A stretch of 6,456 bases of DNA from positions 1-6,456 of the forward strand of contig JAGWRH010000197.1 of assembly GCA_028876695.1 (NCBI GenBank), given 5' to 3'. Below are positions 5,370 to 6,456 of this stretch, in pieces. The notes below the pieces were generated by a model, which did no database searches, was not told the DNA's origin, and was given only the letters and a program-made list of their open reading frames with translations. The DNA comes from Acidobacteriota bacterium (GTDB lineage Bacteria > Acidobacteriota > Terriglobia > Acidiferrales > UBA7541). Each line of letters begins with the position of its first letter. The first letter of the stretch is position 1. Made by a program: the position numbers and the translations under genes.

Positions 5370-6032
5370 CTAGGTCGCAGCGGCGCTGGCGGCCGTATGT
5401 CGCGCGCGTACTCGCAGCACCTTGCGCTGGTTGGCTTCGAGGACGTCGAAGCGGAGGCGATCGAACTCGATGATTTCACCGACGCGCGGAACATGCCCCG
5501 CCACACCATTGAGCAGGCCTGCCACGGTAGTCGCTTCGACGTGCTGCGCGGCGGGATCGATCTGCACGCCAAAAAGTTCTCCAAGCTTGTCCACAGGCAC
5601 GCTGCCGCGCAACACCAGCGCGCCGCCCGATTCGCGGATCACGTCCGGCGCCGGATGGCGGTCCTCCTCGCCAATCTCTCCAACGATTTCTTCCACCAGA
5701 TCTTCGACGGTCACGATCCCGGCCACCAGCCCGTACTCATCGATGACCACCGCCATCTGCTGGTTCTTGCGCTGCATTTCCTTCAGCAACTCCGAGCCAA
5801 ACTTCGTCTCGGGAACAAACAGAGCCGCCCGCATCAACTCGCGCACCAAGCGATGGTCAAGGGCGCTGTCCGGCACCTCCAGCATGTCACGCCCGAAAAC
5901 GATGCCGGCGATGTCATCGAGCGACTTTTCATATACGGGCACCCGCGAGAATTTCGTTTCGACGATCAATTCGCGCAAATCTTCCAGGGTGGCCGTTGCC
6001 TTGATCGCCAGACGAATCGCTCGTACCGGAGT
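5370..6032 (-). pseudogene. CorC/HlyC-family CBS-domain protein, N-terminally truncated
   Basis: The frame covers a CBS domain pair and a C-terminal CorC_HlyC (transporter-associated) domain. Recognisable parts, in order: ATLEDLRELIVETKFSRVPVYEKSL and GIVFGRDML (CBS1, about 6000-5895); MAVVIDEYGLVAGIVTVEDLVEEIVGEI (CBS2, about 5755-5670); VDKLGELFGVQID, then GEIIEFDRLRFDVLEAN (CorC_HlyC, to about 5410). Such proteins bind adenine nucleotides and belong to Mg2+/Co2+ efflux or CNNM-type systems, usually with an upstream DUF21 membrane domain. Here the homology stops near codons TPVRAIRLAIKA (about 6032-5997). Upstream in this frame the residues are basic and unrelated, no ATG or GTG occurs, and the nearest possible start (TTG at 5978) would cut into CBS1. 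The DUF21 part is absent. It is either a deletion remnant or an assembly artefact; the family call is firm and the truncated state likely. Exact upstream boundary is approximate. Confidence 0.75.
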
Positions 6033-6456
6033 CTGCCGTCGGCAATTTACCCGGTGGCTCCTGCCATTCCGTGGCTGCCTGTTTCTTAGGATCGCCTTCC
6101 CCTTGGACCTGTCGGATAATTACATCAAATTTGTTGGTTACCGCAAGATCATTTCTAACACCCGTCGCGCTTCCCGTTACAATAAAGAATGCGGTTTGCG
6201 CTTTCCCGGCAGGGATTAAACCGCCTGCATCCGAGACCGATTGCTGGTACACATCATTTCCCACCCGAACACCGAATCCCTCAGGGTCGTAAAAGAAATC
6301 TTTGTCCGTTCGGTTAGCGAGGTGAATCTCGAAACCGAGCGAATCCAAAGCGTCATCTCTGATAACTCGCTTAACATCGACTTCGATTCCATTCGCTCCG
6401 GAATTCGTGTTGGGCTCAGCCACATCCATGTTCTGATAGACTTCGGGGGCGCTAAC
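5929..6456 (-). CDS. Uncharacterised protein, 5' end outside window, running out of frame into corC
   Basis: The frame is open from the right edge (VSAPEVYQN precedes an ATG at 6429 that has no ribosome site), so the true start is outside the window. The visible genuine part is about residues 1-140: an acidic beginning, then a probable beta-sandwich-like domain with FEIHLANRTDKDFFYDPEGF, GVRVGNDVYQQSVSD, GLIPAGKAQTAFFIVTG and NKFDVIIRQV. The pattern of alternating hydrophobics with N-R-T and 'PAGKxxxAFFIVTG' suggests a small adhesive or accessory periplasmic domain, but I recognise no named family. After EWQEPPGKLPTADSGT (about 6030) the frame continues into corC DNA in the wrong phase and stops at 5929; the last 30 or so residues are therefore not native. 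The original C-terminus is probably lost or lies at the junction. Confidence 0.55.
   Translation of the reverse strand, partial: VSAPEVYQNMDVAEPNTNSGANGIEVDVKRVIRDDALDSLGFEIHLANRTDKDFFYDPEGFGVRVGNDVYQQSVSDAGGLIPAGKAQTAFFIVTGSATGVRNDLAVTNKFDVIIRQVQGEGDPKKQAATEWQEPPGKLPTADSGTSDSSGDQGNGHPGRFARIDRRNEILAGARI
6034..6044. repeat. Perfect odd palindrome at the putative breakpoint
   Basis: TGCCG-T-CGGCA is an 11-base palindrome located where the unrecognised protein sequence ends and corC homology begins a few codons later. Short palindromes can favour deletion or template switching, but they also occur by chance; no target duplication or mobile element end is seen beside it. Confidence 0.4.

Noticed and set aside
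5929..6040. Programmed frameshift joining the right-edge protein to corC
   Set aside because: No slippery heptamer is evident, and the joined product would be an unrelated beta domain plus a partial CBS1, not a known architecture. Rearrangement or chimerism is simpler.
5244..6219. Plus-strand frames of 281 and 265 codons opposite corC
   Set aside because: The minus strand here clearly encodes CBS and CorC_HlyC domains; the plus frames are His/Arg- or Ser-rich antisense artefacts.

Overview
The window looks like chromosomal DNA from a GC-rich, free-living, probably soil or sediment Gram-negative bacterium. I lean towards Acidobacteriota, with Verrucomicrobiota as the alternative. This rests on the mix of a DUF6152 exported protein with its companion, a choice-of-anchor-Q beta-helix exoprotein carrying a C-terminal 'GINPLT...LQVGTFS' domain, and a lone phenylalanine hydroxylase. 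The assignment is an inference from gene content; there is no rRNA or marker gene. No CRISPR array, tRNA, rRNA, insertion sequence or phage gene is visible.

Layout: (1) 1-774, minus: N-terminal 258 residues of a TerC/Alx-family membrane protein, running off the left edge. (2) 775-911: short divergent promoter region. (3) 912-1661, plus: complete monomeric phenylalanine 4-monooxygenase with a strong ribosome binding site. (4) 1662-1961: gene-free convergent region with a strong GC hairpin (1719-1761) that probably stops transcription from both sides. (5) 1962-2087, minus: a 41-residue single-pass membrane protein whose start overlaps the end of the next gene. (6) 2075-3607, minus: secreted right-handed beta-helix protein. 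(7) 3608-3873: non-coding leader or promoter region. (8) 3874-5159, minus: a tightly coupled pair of exported proteins (DUF6152 protein, then a 298-residue protein) sharing an ATGA overlap. (9) 5160-5369: promoter or spacer, possibly holding a small ORF. (10) 5370-about 6032, minus: a CorC/HlyC-type CBS protein lacking its start and N-terminal part. (11) about 6033-6456, minus: the end of an unrelated, unrecognised protein whose frame runs out of phase into the corC remnant.

Everything except the phenylalanine hydroxylase is on the minus strand. The only clear functional unit is the DUF6152 pair: both products have signal peptides, the genes overlap by four bases, and they probably act together in the periplasm. 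The other genes look like independent housekeeping or envelope functions. I see no convincing multi-gene novel system. The points most worth checking are the broken corC junction near 6030-6045, the unlisted 41-residue membrane protein, and the predicted N-terminal histidine of the mature DUF6152 protein.
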